Made by a program: the position numbers and the translations under genes. From NCBI RefSeq assembly GCF_000226215.1, contig NZ_AGFF01000007.1:310001-374000 (forward strand): DNA of 64,000 nucleotides, written 5' to 3'. This stretch comes from Dietzia alimentaria 72 (GTDB lineage Bacteria > Actinomycetota > Actinomycetes > Mycobacteriales > Mycobacteriaceae). Shown in pieces: positions 44,037 to 52,277 of this stretch; position 1 is the stretch's first letter; every line of letters starts with the position of its first letter. Below the pieces are notes generated by a model. The model ran no database searches and was not told the DNA's origin. It saw nothing but the letters and a program-made list of their open reading frames with translations.

Positions 44037-45470
44037 CTAGGGAAGCAGGAGCTCCCACAGCAGTCCGCCACCGATCCCCAACGCGAGGATTCCGCCCGCG
44101 CCGACGAGGGCGGTGAGGTACCCGGACCGCCGCACAGTCGCGCTAGTACCCGACCCGCCCGCGGCGCGGTCGGGTGTGAAGGCGGGGGCCAGCCAGCGCA
44201 GGTAGTAGAACAGGCTGGCCACGGTGTTCACCGCTGCCACCACCGTGAGCCAGGCGAACCCGCCGTCCCAGGCCGCCGAAAAGGTGGTGAGCTTACCGAG
44301 GAACACCGCCGTCGGCGGAGTCCCCACCAGGCTCAGCAGGCTGACGGCCAACGCCACCGCAAGCAGTGGGTTCCGGCTCACCAGCCCCCGGTAGTCCGAT
44401 AGCACACGGAGTTGGGGCACCGCGGCGATCACCGCGAACGCGGTGATGTTGGTGACCGCGTACCCCGCCAGATAGAGCAGCAGTGAGGGTGCCGCCAGGT
44501 CACTGAGCCCAGCGACCGCGACTGGCAGCAGGAGGTAGCCGACCTGGCTGATCGTCGACCAGCCCAGTAGTCGACGCGGATCGTCCTGCAAGAAGGCGGC
44601 GAGGTTGCCCAGAGTCATCCCCACGGCCGCCAGGACCGCGACGAGCATCGACCATTCGATGCCGGGGGAGACCTCCTCGAGAAACCGGTAGATCGCGATC
44701 ATCCCGCCGACCTTGGGCACCGTGGTCGCATAGGCGGCCGCCCAGGTGCTCGCCCCCTGCGCGGCATCGGGCACCCAGTAATGGGCGGGCACCGCCCCGG
44801 CTTTGAACAGCAGACCGCCGAGGACGGCCACGACGCCAAACGCGATGATCACCGGGGAGACGGCGGGCAGGGCACGCGCGAGCTCGTCGTACTCCGTGGC
44901 TCCGCCGGCGCCGTACAGGACGGTCACCCCGAGGAGAAGTCCGACACCGAACAGGGCACCGAGCAGGTAGGTCTTCAGGGTCGCCTCGGCGGATTTCGAG
45001 GTGCGGCTCAACCCGATGATCGCGTACAGCGGAATGCTGGCCAGGAAGAAGCCGACGGTCAGCACCAGCAGGTCGGTGGCACCGGCCATCACGAGGGCCC
45101 CGAGGGCGGCGAGCAACAGCAGCGAGTAGGCCTCGCTCTCGCGCTCGTGACCGCGTAGTTCATCGATCCCGAGGGTGATGACCAGCAGGGTGGCTCCCGC
45201 GATGATGAGGGCCGCCACCGAGGTGGGCGTGTCCACGGCGAACGTGTCGGAGAATACGCGCCGGGGTGATCCGGCGAGCGCGGCGACCGCGGCCGCGGCG
45301 CTGCCCAGCAGGGCGGTGATGGCGATCAGGCGCGCGACCAACTGCCGGTGGCGGGCCAGGAACGACCCCGTCAGCAGGGTGAGCACGGCGCCGGCGAACA
45401 GCGCGAGAGCCATCGCCATCGCCAGCGAATCGGAGGCCATGTTCATGCCGGTGGTCATCTGCGCGTCCAT
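44037..45470 (-). CDS. nuoN: NuoN-like antiporter subunit of a complex-I-like system
   Basis: 477 residues with about fourteen membrane segments. The half-channel lysine is kept in GLLFKAGAVPAHYWVPD. The normally conserved glutamate of helix 5 (E133 in E. coli NuoN, within GIELISLPL) is replaced: here the segment reads VGFFLASIPLYAI. Last gene of the nuoA...N-type cluster, one base from nuoM. Assignment as NuoN is by position in the order L-M-N and overall pattern. Confidence 0.85.
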   Translation of the reverse strand: MDAQMTTGMNMASDSLAMAMALALFAGAVLTLLTGSFLARHRQLVARLIAITALLGSAAAAVAALAGSPRRVFSDTFAVDTPTSVAALIIAGATLLVITLGIDELRGHERESEAYSLLLLAALGALVMAGATDLLVLTVGFFLASIPLYAIIGLSRTSKSAEATLKTYLLGALFGVGLLLGVTVLYGAGGATEYDELARALPAVSPVIIAFGVVAVLGGLLFKAGAVPAHYWVPDAAQGASTWAAAYATTVPKVGGMIAIYRFLEEVSPGIEWSMLVAVLAAVGMTLGNLAAFLQDDPRRLLGWSTISQVGYLLLPVAVAGLSDLAAPSLLLYLAGYAVTNITAFAVIAAVPQLRVLSDYRGLVSRNPLLAVALAVSLLSLVGTPPTAVFLGKLTTFSAAWDGGFAWLTVVAAVNTVASLFYYLRWLAPAFTPDRAAGGSGTSATVRRSGYLTALVGAGGILALGIGGGLLWELLLP

Positions 45471-46955
45471 CTAGCGGCTGACCAAGTGCGTCACGGTCAC
45501 GGCGGCGGGCTCGATGACCGCGAGCAGTGGCCCGGGGACCACCCCGATGACCAGGGAGAGCAACAGCAATCCGCCGATGGGTACGGCCTCGTGCACGCGG
45601 ACATCGGCGAAACCGACCGAGCCGCCCTGCGGCGGGCCGGCGAGGATCGCCTGCACGGCGCGGAGCAGGACGGCGGCCATGAGGACGATCCCCGGAAGCG
45701 CGATCGCCGCGAACGCGGTGACGCCGATACTGCCGGTGAAGATCTGGAACTCGGCGATGAAGCCACTGAAGGCGGGAATGCCCAGAGAGGCGAACGCCGC
45801 CACGGCGAACAGCCCGGCGTAGCGGGGCGCGGTCGACGCCAGCCCGCCGAACCGCGACATCTCGTAGGTCCCCGCACGATCGCGGAGCAGCCCGGCCAGC
45901 AGGAACAGCGCGGCCGTGATGAGGCCGTGGCTGACCATCTGCACCATCGCCCCGGTCACGGCGATCTCGCGGGCCCGGGTCGCCGAATCGACCAGGATCC
46001 CGGCCGCGCCGACCGCGAGGACGATGTAACCCATGTGGTTGACCGAGGTGTAGGCGACCATTCTCTTGACGTCGCTCTGCGCCAGCGAGACGAGGGCGCC
46101 GTAGAGCACGGAGACGATGCCGACCGCGACGATCACCCACGCCCAGGCTTGCCACGCCTGTGGGAGTAGTGGCATCGCGATGCGCACGAACCCGTAGGTC
46201 CCCATCTTCAGCAGCACCCCGGCCAACACCGCCGAGCCGACGGCGGGAGCGTCGGTGTGCGCGGGCGGCAGCCAGGTGTGGAACGGGACGGTCGGGGTCT
46301 TGACGGCCAACCCCAGCAGGATGGCGGCCATCACCAGCCCCCCCGCCAGGCCGCGGCCAGCGAGTGGGTCGGCGCGCGCGAGTTCGACCATATCGAAGGT
46401 GTGTGGGTCGGCGGCCAGGTACAGACCGATGAACCCGAGCAGTAGCGCCAGCGAGCCGAGGAAGGTGTAGAGGAAGAACTTCAGGGCCGCTCGGCGCGCG
46501 TTCCCATGACCCCAGCCGGCGATGACGAAGTACATGCCCACGATCGACAGGTCAAAAAAGACGAAGAACACCAACAGGTCCTGGGCGGCGAACAACCCCA
46601 GGCACGTCGTCTGTAGAGCGAGTAACAGTCCGGCCTGGCCCCGGGGCCGGTCACGTTCACGAAGTGCGTAGATCGCGCACGCGAAAAAGACGATGTTGGT
46701 CAGCGCCACCAGCGGAAGTGACAAGCCGTCCAGCCCGACGTGGTAGCTGCTGCCCACCGTGGGCATCCACTCCAGTCGCTCCTCGAATGCCAGGGTCCCG
46801 CCGCCCTCGTGGCCGGCCCACAACCACACGGTCAGTCCGAGCTCGGCAGCGGTGACCGCGATCCATCCCCACCGCGCCACGACCCGGGCCGATGCGGGGA
46901 GGGCGGCGATCGCCAGCGCGGCGATGAGGGGAAGGAAGATGACGACGCTGAGCAC
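45471..46955 (-). CDS. nuoM: NuoM-like antiporter subunit
   Basis: 494 residues, about fourteen membrane segments. VKTPTVPFHTWLPPAHTDAP is a classic NuoM sequence with the channel lysine. The helix-5 acidic residue, glutamate in E. coli NuoM (E144), appears as aspartate in FFDLSIVGMYF. Separated from nuoL by two bases. A proton-translocating module of the membrane arm. Confidence 0.9.
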   Translation of the reverse strand: MLSVVIFLPLIAALAIAALPASARVVARWGWIAVTAAELGLTVWLWAGHEGGGTLAFEERLEWMPTVGSSYHVGLDGLSLPLVALTNIVFFACAIYALRERDRPRGQAGLLLALQTTCLGLFAAQDLLVFFVFFDLSIVGMYFVIAGWGHGNARRAALKFFLYTFLGSLALLLGFIGLYLAADPHTFDMVELARADPLAGRGLAGGLVMAAILLGLAVKTPTVPFHTWLPPAHTDAPAVGSAVLAGVLLKMGTYGFVRIAMPLLPQAWQAWAWVIVAVGIVSVLYGALVSLAQSDVKRMVAYTSVNHMGYIVLAVGAAGILVDSATRAREIAVTGAMVQMVSHGLITAALFLLAGLLRDRAGTYEMSRFGGLASTAPRYAGLFAVAAFASLGIPAFSGFIAEFQIFTGSIGVTAFAAIALPGIVLMAAVLLRAVQAILAGPPQGGSVGFADVRVHEAVPIGGLLLLSLVIGVVPGPLLAVIEPAAVTVTHLVSR

Positions 46956-46957
46956 GT

Positions 46958-48871
46958 TTACCTCACGATCAACACGAGTAGGAGGGCGGCGGAGCCGCCG
47001 ATGACGGCGTGGACGTAGTAGTGGTGCAGTTGGCCGGTCTGCACCCGGGGGACCCGCGCACCGAGTTCGCGGGCGCCCCGGGCGAAGCCCTCCACCGCGC
47101 CGTCGACCACGTGAGTGTCAACGGACGCGAGGCGCTGACCCGCGCGGGTGGTCGCTGCCGCGGTGGCGACGACGACGCCGTCGACGGCCCCGTCGTCGAG
47201 ACGGGCCAGTTGCGAGGCCGCCGCCGTCACCGTGGAGCCGGTGGCGTGGACGGCGCGGTCGAGGCCGCGGTCGTCGACGCGGGCCAGCGCACCGGCGAGG
47301 GCGAGGGTCGGCCGGGTCACCAGCGTGCTCGTGGCCCGACCCAGCCCGAGCCACCGGGACGCCCACGCCGGTTCCGGCGTCCCGAACCGGAATACCAGGC
47401 CGACGACAACGAGCGCCAGCGCCGCCGAGGCGACCAACTCGATGGCCCCCGGGGCCGGTGGGGCCTCGAGCCCGATCGCGTCCGTGACGGGGCCCGCCAC
47501 CGCGGGTAGGACGAGCAGTCCGAGGACGCCGGCACCGGCCGTGAGCGGAACGAGCGGGAGCTGCTGCCACACGGTGATCTCACGAGTGCCCGCGGTCTCG
47601 GTGTCGTACGCGGGGTGCTCCGCGATCGCGTCCCACGCGACGAGCAGTATCTTTCCCGCATACGCGGCTGAGAGCCCGGCGGCCGCCAACCCCACCACGT
47701 ACAACGCCGGCGCGTCGGCGAGAGCGGCGGCGAGGGCGTGATCCTTGGTCGCCCACAGCGACAGCGGCGCCACGCCGGCCAGGCTCAGCGCACCTACCGT
47801 GAACATCGCGCCCGTGACTGGCCACCGCCGGGCGGCACCCCGGAGCGCGTCGAGTTTCTTGGTGCCCAGCGCCGAGAGCCACGCGCCAGCCACCAGGAAC
47901 AGCAGAGCCTTGGTCGCGGCGTGGGCGAGCAGATGCGCGGCGCCGCCAGCGACCGCGCCCAGCCCGGCGGCGAGCACGACGAATCCCAGCTGGGCCGCGG
48001 TCGACGCGGCGAGCACCTGTTTGAGATCGCGCTGCGCCACCGCGACCGCGCCCATCAGCAGCGCGGTGCCCGCCCCGATCCACGCGCTCACGGGGCCGGC
48101 CCATCCGGTCGCCTGGAGCAGCGGCGCGGAGCGCAGCAGCAGGTAGCCGCCCATGGCGACCATCGCCGCCGAGTGCAGGAGCGCGCTGACCGGGCTCGGG
48201 CCCGCCATCGCCCGCGAGAGCCAGAACGAGAAAGGCAGCTGCGCGGCCTTCCCCAGAGCGGCCACGAGGACCCCGGCCGCGACGACATCGCGGTAGCCCG
48301 GCGGGAGCTCGCCCAGACCGTCGATCGACAGCGTGCCCCCGCCCGCTAGTGCTGCGCCCGCGGCCAGGTATAGGCCCAGGTCGGCGGTACGGGTGGTGAG
48401 GAAGGCGGTGAGGCCGGATGAGACCCGATCGGGGTCGGCGTGGTGAAAACCGATCAACGCATAGGACGCGGCTCCCATCACCTCCCAGGCGAACAGCAGG
48501 GCCGGGAGGGTGGTGGCCGTCGCGGTCGCCATCACCGCAGCGAGGAAGATCAGCATCAGCCCGTGGAACCGCGACCGCGGGACCATGCCCTCGGCTGCGG
48601 CATAGCCGATCACCAGCAGGGACACCGCCGCCACCGCGACCACCACCGGGGCGGACAGGCCGTCGACGGCGAGGCTGAACGTGCTGCCCGCTACGAACGG
48701 TGCCGCGACCGAGGGTTCACCGGCGGCGACCGCGAGCGCGAGCCCGAGAACAACGGCGGCCGTCGCCACCGCCACCGGAACCGCGACGCGCTCGAGCGCC
48801 CGGCCGCCGAGTGCCAGTAGTGCGCCCAAGGCGGCGGGGACGGCGACGACGGCCCAGAGCAGCGCGGTCAT
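46958..48871 (-). CDS. nuoL: NuoL-like antiporter subunit
   Basis: 637 residues. FAWEVMGAASYALIGFH keeps the helix-5 glutamate. LGKAAQLPFSFWLSRAMAGP keeps the lysine, although the usual H/Q-TW portion is altered, and PVSALLHSAAMV keeps the histidine. The C-terminal TGQLHHYYVHAV precedes the last helix, as in true NuoL with its lateral helix. ATG 48871 overlaps nuoK (ATGA); the long upstream extension of the frame is not coding. Confidence 0.9.
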   Translation of the reverse strand: MTALLWAVVAVPAALGALLALGGRALERVAVPVAVATAAVVLGLALAVAAGEPSVAAPFVAGSTFSLAVDGLSAPVVVAVAAVSLLVIGYAAAEGMVPRSRFHGLMLIFLAAVMATATATTLPALLFAWEVMGAASYALIGFHHADPDRVSSGLTAFLTTRTADLGLYLAAGAALAGGGTLSIDGLGELPPGYRDVVAAGVLVAALGKAAQLPFSFWLSRAMAGPSPVSALLHSAAMVAMGGYLLLRSAPLLQATGWAGPVSAWIGAGTALLMGAVAVAQRDLKQVLAASTAAQLGFVVLAAGLGAVAGGAAHLLAHAATKALLFLVAGAWLSALGTKKLDALRGAARRWPVTGAMFTVGALSLAGVAPLSLWATKDHALAAALADAPALYVVGLAAAGLSAAYAGKILLVAWDAIAEHPAYDTETAGTREITVWQQLPLVPLTAGAGVLGLLVLPAVAGPVTDAIGLEAPPAPGAIELVASAALALVVVGLVFRFGTPEPAWASRWLGLGRATSTLVTRPTLALAGALARVDDRGLDRAVHATGSTVTAAASQLARLDDGAVDGVVVATAAATTRAGQRLASVDTHVVDGAVEGFARGARELGARVPRVQTGQLHHYYVHAVIGGSAALLLVLIVR

Positions 48872-49170
48872 CGCGACAGGTCCGTGGCCATGTCGGTCAT
48901 GTCCGCTCCGCGCACACGGTGGTAGAGAATCGCCACGGCGAATCCCATTGCCATCTCCACGGTCATTGCGGCCAGGATCACCAGTAGCAGCACCTGCCCC
49001 TGCGGTACGGGAGCCAAGTACCACCACATCGCTGCTGCCGCCAAGATGATGCCGTTGATCATCAGCTCCAGGCCCATCATGATCATCACCACGACCTGCT
49101 GGGACAACGCGCCATAGAGACCGACGGCAAACAGCGCCGCAGCCACCACCAGAACGGTTTCGAGCGTCAT
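48868..49170 (-). CDS. nuoK: NuoK-like subunit
   Basis: 100 residues, three membrane helices. Both conserved membrane glutamates of NuoK are kept, in MIMMGLELMINGI and in AAMTVEMAMGFAV. Four-base overlaps with both neighbours. Suggests the proton-coupling E-channel is functional. Confidence 0.92.
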   Translation of the reverse strand: MTLETVLVVAAALFAVGLYGALSQQVVVMIMMGLELMINGIILAAAAMWWYLAPVPQGQVLLLVILAAMTVEMAMGFAVAILYHRVRGADMTDMATDLSR

Positions 49171-49760
49171 CGGCCCAGTCCTCCGCGCCGGGAATCCTGT
49201 GCGGGGCGGCGCCGCAGGTCGTCGCCGAACCGCTGATACCGGCCGCTGGGCAGCGTCAGGACGAGGCCGGCCACGATCGTCGCGAAAAGGACCGCGCCGA
49301 CCGTCATCATCACCAACATGTGTGGGCCCATGATCGCCTCGCCGAGCGCCGCTGTCCGGTCTGCCCGCGGCCCGGGCAACTCGCGACTCTCGGCGGGCCA
49401 GGGGACGAGCACGGCGCCCGCGGCTAATGCCAGGAAGACTGCAACCGAGATCCCCACGGCGCCCTTGTTGTTGTGCACCATGCTCATGGGCATCAGGGCC
49501 GGGTTCATCCCCATGAGCATGATCATGAAGATCGCCATGATGGCCATCTCCATCACCATCATCAACACGGTAATGAGGCCGATGTAGTCAAGCCTGAGCA
49601 GCAGCACGGCGCCGCCGACCGCGACGAACGAGATCGCGAGTGCGTAGGTCGCCCGGGCCATGGAGTCCACGCGGAACACCGCGATCCCTGCGACCACCGC
49701 GATAACGGACAATATCCAGAACGCGATGGCTTCCGGCACGGACGCATCAGGTACGGGCAC
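49167..49760 (-). CDS. nuoJ: NuoJ-like subunit
   Basis: 197 residues, five membrane helices. Helix 3 region LLRLDYIGLITVLMMVMEMA corresponds to the canonical NuoJ pi-bulge helix but carries an added acidic residue and an unusually methionine-rich run afterwards (about twelve methionines in 45 residues). Lies three bases after nuoH. Confidence 0.88.
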   Translation of the reverse strand: MPVPDASVPEAIAFWILSVIAVVAGIAVFRVDSMARATYALAISFVAVGGAVLLLRLDYIGLITVLMMVMEMAIMAIFMIMLMGMNPALMPMSMVHNNKGAVGISVAVFLALAAGAVLVPWPAESRELPGPRADRTAALGEAIMGPHMLVMMTVGAVLFATIVAGLVLTLPSGRYQRFGDDLRRRPAQDSRRGGLGR

Positions 49761-49763
49761 GGC

Positions 49764-50696
49764 TCACCCTCCTAGGACAACGACGGATACGACGAGCAGC
49801 TGGACCAGGGCCACCGGCAGCAGGATCAGGAACCCGACTTCGGCGAACCGGTCAGGTCGGATCGCCGGTAGGAGACGGCGCAGGCCGACAAACACGGCGA
49901 GCAGCGCGACGGACTTCATCAGCGTCCAGACCCAGGCCGGCAGCAGGGGGCCCGCTCCGCCGCCCAGGAACAGCGTCACAGCGAAAGCGGCCCCGGCGGT
50001 GAGCAGCGCGTAGCGACCGGCGAGCAACAGCAGCCGGTCCACCCCGGACAGCTCGCTCAGCACACCCCCGGACAGATCCGCACCTGCCGGCGTGGAGAAC
50101 GGCCCCCACACCGAGAACGCGATCACGCTCACGCAGAACACGAGGAACGCCACCGGCATCCAGACAACGAACCACAGGTCCTGTTGAGCCAGCACGATGT
50201 CGCCCACCCGCAGACTGGCGGCGGCCACGACAGGTGCGGTGAGCGCGAACATCAGGGGCAGCTCGTAGGACAGCGCCTGCGCGAGGAAGCGATATCCGCC
50301 GATCAGCGAGTGCGCGCTGTTCGCCCCCCATCCGGCCAGCCACACGAGCGCCCAGATCGCCACGTCCATCGCGTTGAACCAGACCACGCCTGCGGGCATA
50401 TCGGACAGGGTCCACACGCCGAAAGGTATGACTGCGATCTTGAGGAGGGCGACGACGACGAGGCCGGCACCACCGACACGCCACAGCACGAGGTCGGCCG
50501 AGACCAGACGTCTGCGACGTTGCCGGAGCAGCCGTGCGGTCTCGTCGAATGGCCTGAGCAGTCCCGCAACCATGGGCGCTCCGACGGATCGTCGCCTGGC
50601 CGCGCCGTCCACGCACGCACCCGCGGTGGCGAGGACGAGGACCAGCGCGGCCGCCGGGACAGCCCACCCCGCTCCGACCTCGATGATCTCAGACAC
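49764..50696 (-). CDS. nuoH: NuoH-like subunit, divergent in the quinone region
   Basis: 310 residues with about eight membrane segments. SLIGGYRFLAQALSYELPL is well conserved. The N-terminal R-x-QxRxGPNRVG-type loop is replaced by an Arg-rich RQRRRRLVSADLV. The PFDLPEAExEL motif that lines the quinone path reads PFSTPAGADLSGG, losing the glutamates. Overlaps the NuoB/D-like gene by eight bases. The changes suggest altered quinone or partner contact. Confidence 0.85.
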   Translation of the reverse strand: MSEIIEVGAGWAVPAAALVLVLATAGACVDGAARRRSVGAPMVAGLLRPFDETARLLRQRRRRLVSADLVLWRVGGAGLVVVALLKIAVIPFGVWTLSDMPAGVVWFNAMDVAIWALVWLAGWGANSAHSLIGGYRFLAQALSYELPLMFALTAPVVAAASLRVGDIVLAQQDLWFVVWMPVAFLVFCVSVIAFSVWGPFSTPAGADLSGGVLSELSGVDRLLLLAGRYALLTAGAAFAVTLFLGGGAGPLLPAWVWTLMKSVALLAVFVGLRRLLPAIRPDRFAEVGFLILLPVALVQLLVVSVVVLGG

Positions 50697-51846
50697 GGTC
50701 GCGCTTCTTCGTGCGCAGCAGCGGAGCGCACCCTGCGACGACCATCCGCGCCGACGCGATGTCCAAGCCCACGACGCGTTCGGCGAGAGAGGCGGGTGAG
50801 GACGGTGTCACGGGCCGAGGCGTGGAGCCGGCGTCGAGTATGTGCTGCGCCTCTCGCAGCCAGGACGCAGGTCGGGTGAACAGGTTGACCTCGGAGCCCC
50901 CGTGATCCGGCACCGCAAGCCCTCGCAGCGCCCACCGCAGGCTGCGGCTGCGACTGATCCGATCGGCGGTTCTACCGATGTCGCCCGCGCAGCGAGCCGT
51001 GGAGTCCGAGCCAAGCAGCGCGTCCCGGTGTCGTCGCGCGGCATCCGCGGCCGCGTCCCAGCCCGCCACGGTCAGCAGCCGTGCGGCGTCGTCGCAGTAC
51101 CGGGCGGCGTGCCATCGAGGGGCGACGTCGTCGTCGTCGGAGGGCCGGTCGTCGTCGCCGCGGCGGGTGGGCTCGTGGTCGGCGTCGGACCACTCGGCGT
51201 CGGCGGTGACGATCAGGTCGCCGTTGAGGGTGCACCGCAGCACGAGCGTTGCCGGCCAGTGTGCGAGGACGGGCCCGAGGGGGACCGTCAACGCGTCGAG
51301 TGTGAGCCCGTCGTGGTCTTCGGACTGCTCGGCCAACGCTATGCCGTTCGGCGCCATCTCCATGTCATCGTGGTCCGTGTGGCTGTGGTCCATATCGCCG
51401 TGGCCCATTTGCTCGTGACCCGTGCTGACGTCGTTCGCCTCGTCGCCGTCGTCGTTCCCCTCGTCGTGAGTCCCCGGGTCATTCTCGGGTTCGGGAGGGC
51501 CCGGGGGGCGGTCGCGTGTGTCGCGGCGTTGCTCGTAGTCGTCGGCGAGAAGCTGCGCGGCTTGGGCCAGAGCGAACTCCACACCCGTCGGCGAATGTAC
51601 GGATGCGCGCGCGCGTGGGCCCGGCATCTGTTCCCACACGCGGTCGATCGCGGCCGTCAGCTGCGGGCCCGGGTTGCCGCACACGAGCAGGATGTCGGCC
51701 TCTGCTGGGGAGAGGGCCGCGCTCCACCCGCGGCCCGTCAGCGCGCGTTCGGTAAGCATGCGTAGGCGCGCCGAGCCGGGGCTCTCCACCACGAGGACGT
51801 GCGCAACCCGGACCGCGCGGCGCGCCAACAGCGTTCCTATACCCAC
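50689..51846 (-). CDS. NuoB/NuoD-like fusion protein without iron-sulphur ligands
   Basis: 385 residues from GTG 51846 (gagaggggg upstream; ten-base overlap with nuoA). Residues 10-85 resemble NuoB: SPAEADILLVCGNPGP then IDRVWEQMPGPRARASV align with the DVxIVxG...YDQMPEPxWVxSMG part. The CC pair, the later C and the CP that bind cluster N2 are absent. Residues 105-180 are acidic and His-rich (GHGDMDHSHTDHDD). Residues 185-215 (GPVLAHWPATLVLRCTLNGD) recall the NuoD start (GPQHP...LRLVLELDGE) without the quinone-site histidine. The C terminus is weakly NuoD-like. Positioned exactly where nuoB-nuoC-nuoD normally lie. Homology is inferred by eye and needs profile searches. Confidence 0.6.
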   Translation of the reverse strand: MGIGTLLARRAVRVAHVLVVESPGSARLRMLTERALTGRGWSAALSPAEADILLVCGNPGPQLTAAIDRVWEQMPGPRARASVHSPTGVEFALAQAAQLLADDYEQRRDTRDRPPGPPEPENDPGTHDEGNDDGDEANDVSTGHEQMGHGDMDHSHTDHDDMEMAPNGIALAEQSEDHDGLTLDALTVPLGPVLAHWPATLVLRCTLNGDLIVTADAEWSDADHEPTRRGDDDRPSDDDDVAPRWHAARYCDDAARLLTVAGWDAAADAARRHRDALLGSDSTARCAGDIGRTADRISRSRSLRWALRGLAVPDHGGSEVNLFTRPASWLREAQHILDAGSTPRPVTPSSPASLAERVVGLDIASARMVVAGCAPLLRTKKRDRV

Positions 51847-52187
51847 CTCAGCGCCCCCTCTCGCCAGGCCCACACGACGCCGACCATGAGCACGCCGAGG
51901 AACACGAACATCTCGACGACCGCGCTGATGCCGACGTCCGCCACGACGACCGCCCACGGGTACATGAAGAGCATCTCCACATCAAATGCGAGGAACAGCA
52001 CGGTGAGCGGGTACCAGCGCGCGTGGTACCGGGACAGGGCGTGTTCGCTGGGGCGCCAACCGGACAGGAACGGCAGTGACGTCAACGGTTCAGAGGCGAC
52101 GGCAGCGCGCCGCGCGACCACGTAGAGCAGGAGAACCAGGACGAAGGACGACGCCAGCATGGCGAACGCGCCCAGGTATGTGCCCAT
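51837..52187 (-). CDS. nuoA: NuoA-like subunit
   Basis: 116 residues, three membrane helices. RYHARWYPLTVLFLAFDVEM followed by LFMYPWAVV is the canonical NuoA signature, including the acidic pair. aaaggag precedes the ATG. First gene of the cluster; 90 bases separate it from the multicopper oxidase upstream on the same strand. Confidence 0.9.
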   Translation of the reverse strand: MGTYLGAFAMLASSFVLVLLLYVVARRAAVASEPLTSLPFLSGWRPSEHALSRYHARWYPLTVLFLAFDVEMLFMYPWAVVVADVGISAVVEMFVFLGVLMVGVVWAWREGALRWV

Positions 52188-52243
52188 ATTTCGAGCTCCT
52201 TTCGTTGCCGAGCGGCTTGTCGAGCGTAAACACTGCGAGGGGT

Positions 52244-52253
52244 CGACATGTCG
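52244..52253. promoter_or_regulatory. Short palindrome upstream of nuoA
   Basis: cgacatgtcg is a perfect 10-bp palindrome in the 90-base gap between the copper oxidase stop and nuoA. It could be an operator for the cluster; there is no other support. Confidence 0.25.
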
Positions 52254-52277
52254 GATAGTCGCAGATATCCCGCAGCG

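Noticed and set aside
46958-49027. A 689-residue reading of the NuoL gene
   Set aside because: The first 52 residues overlap nuoK in another frame and are low-complexity; ATG 48871 gives the normal NuoL start and an ATGA overlap.
44037-52187. Annotation as a standard complex I operon
   Set aside because: Genes for NuoC, E, F, G and I are missing and the NuoB/D-like protein lacks cluster ligands.
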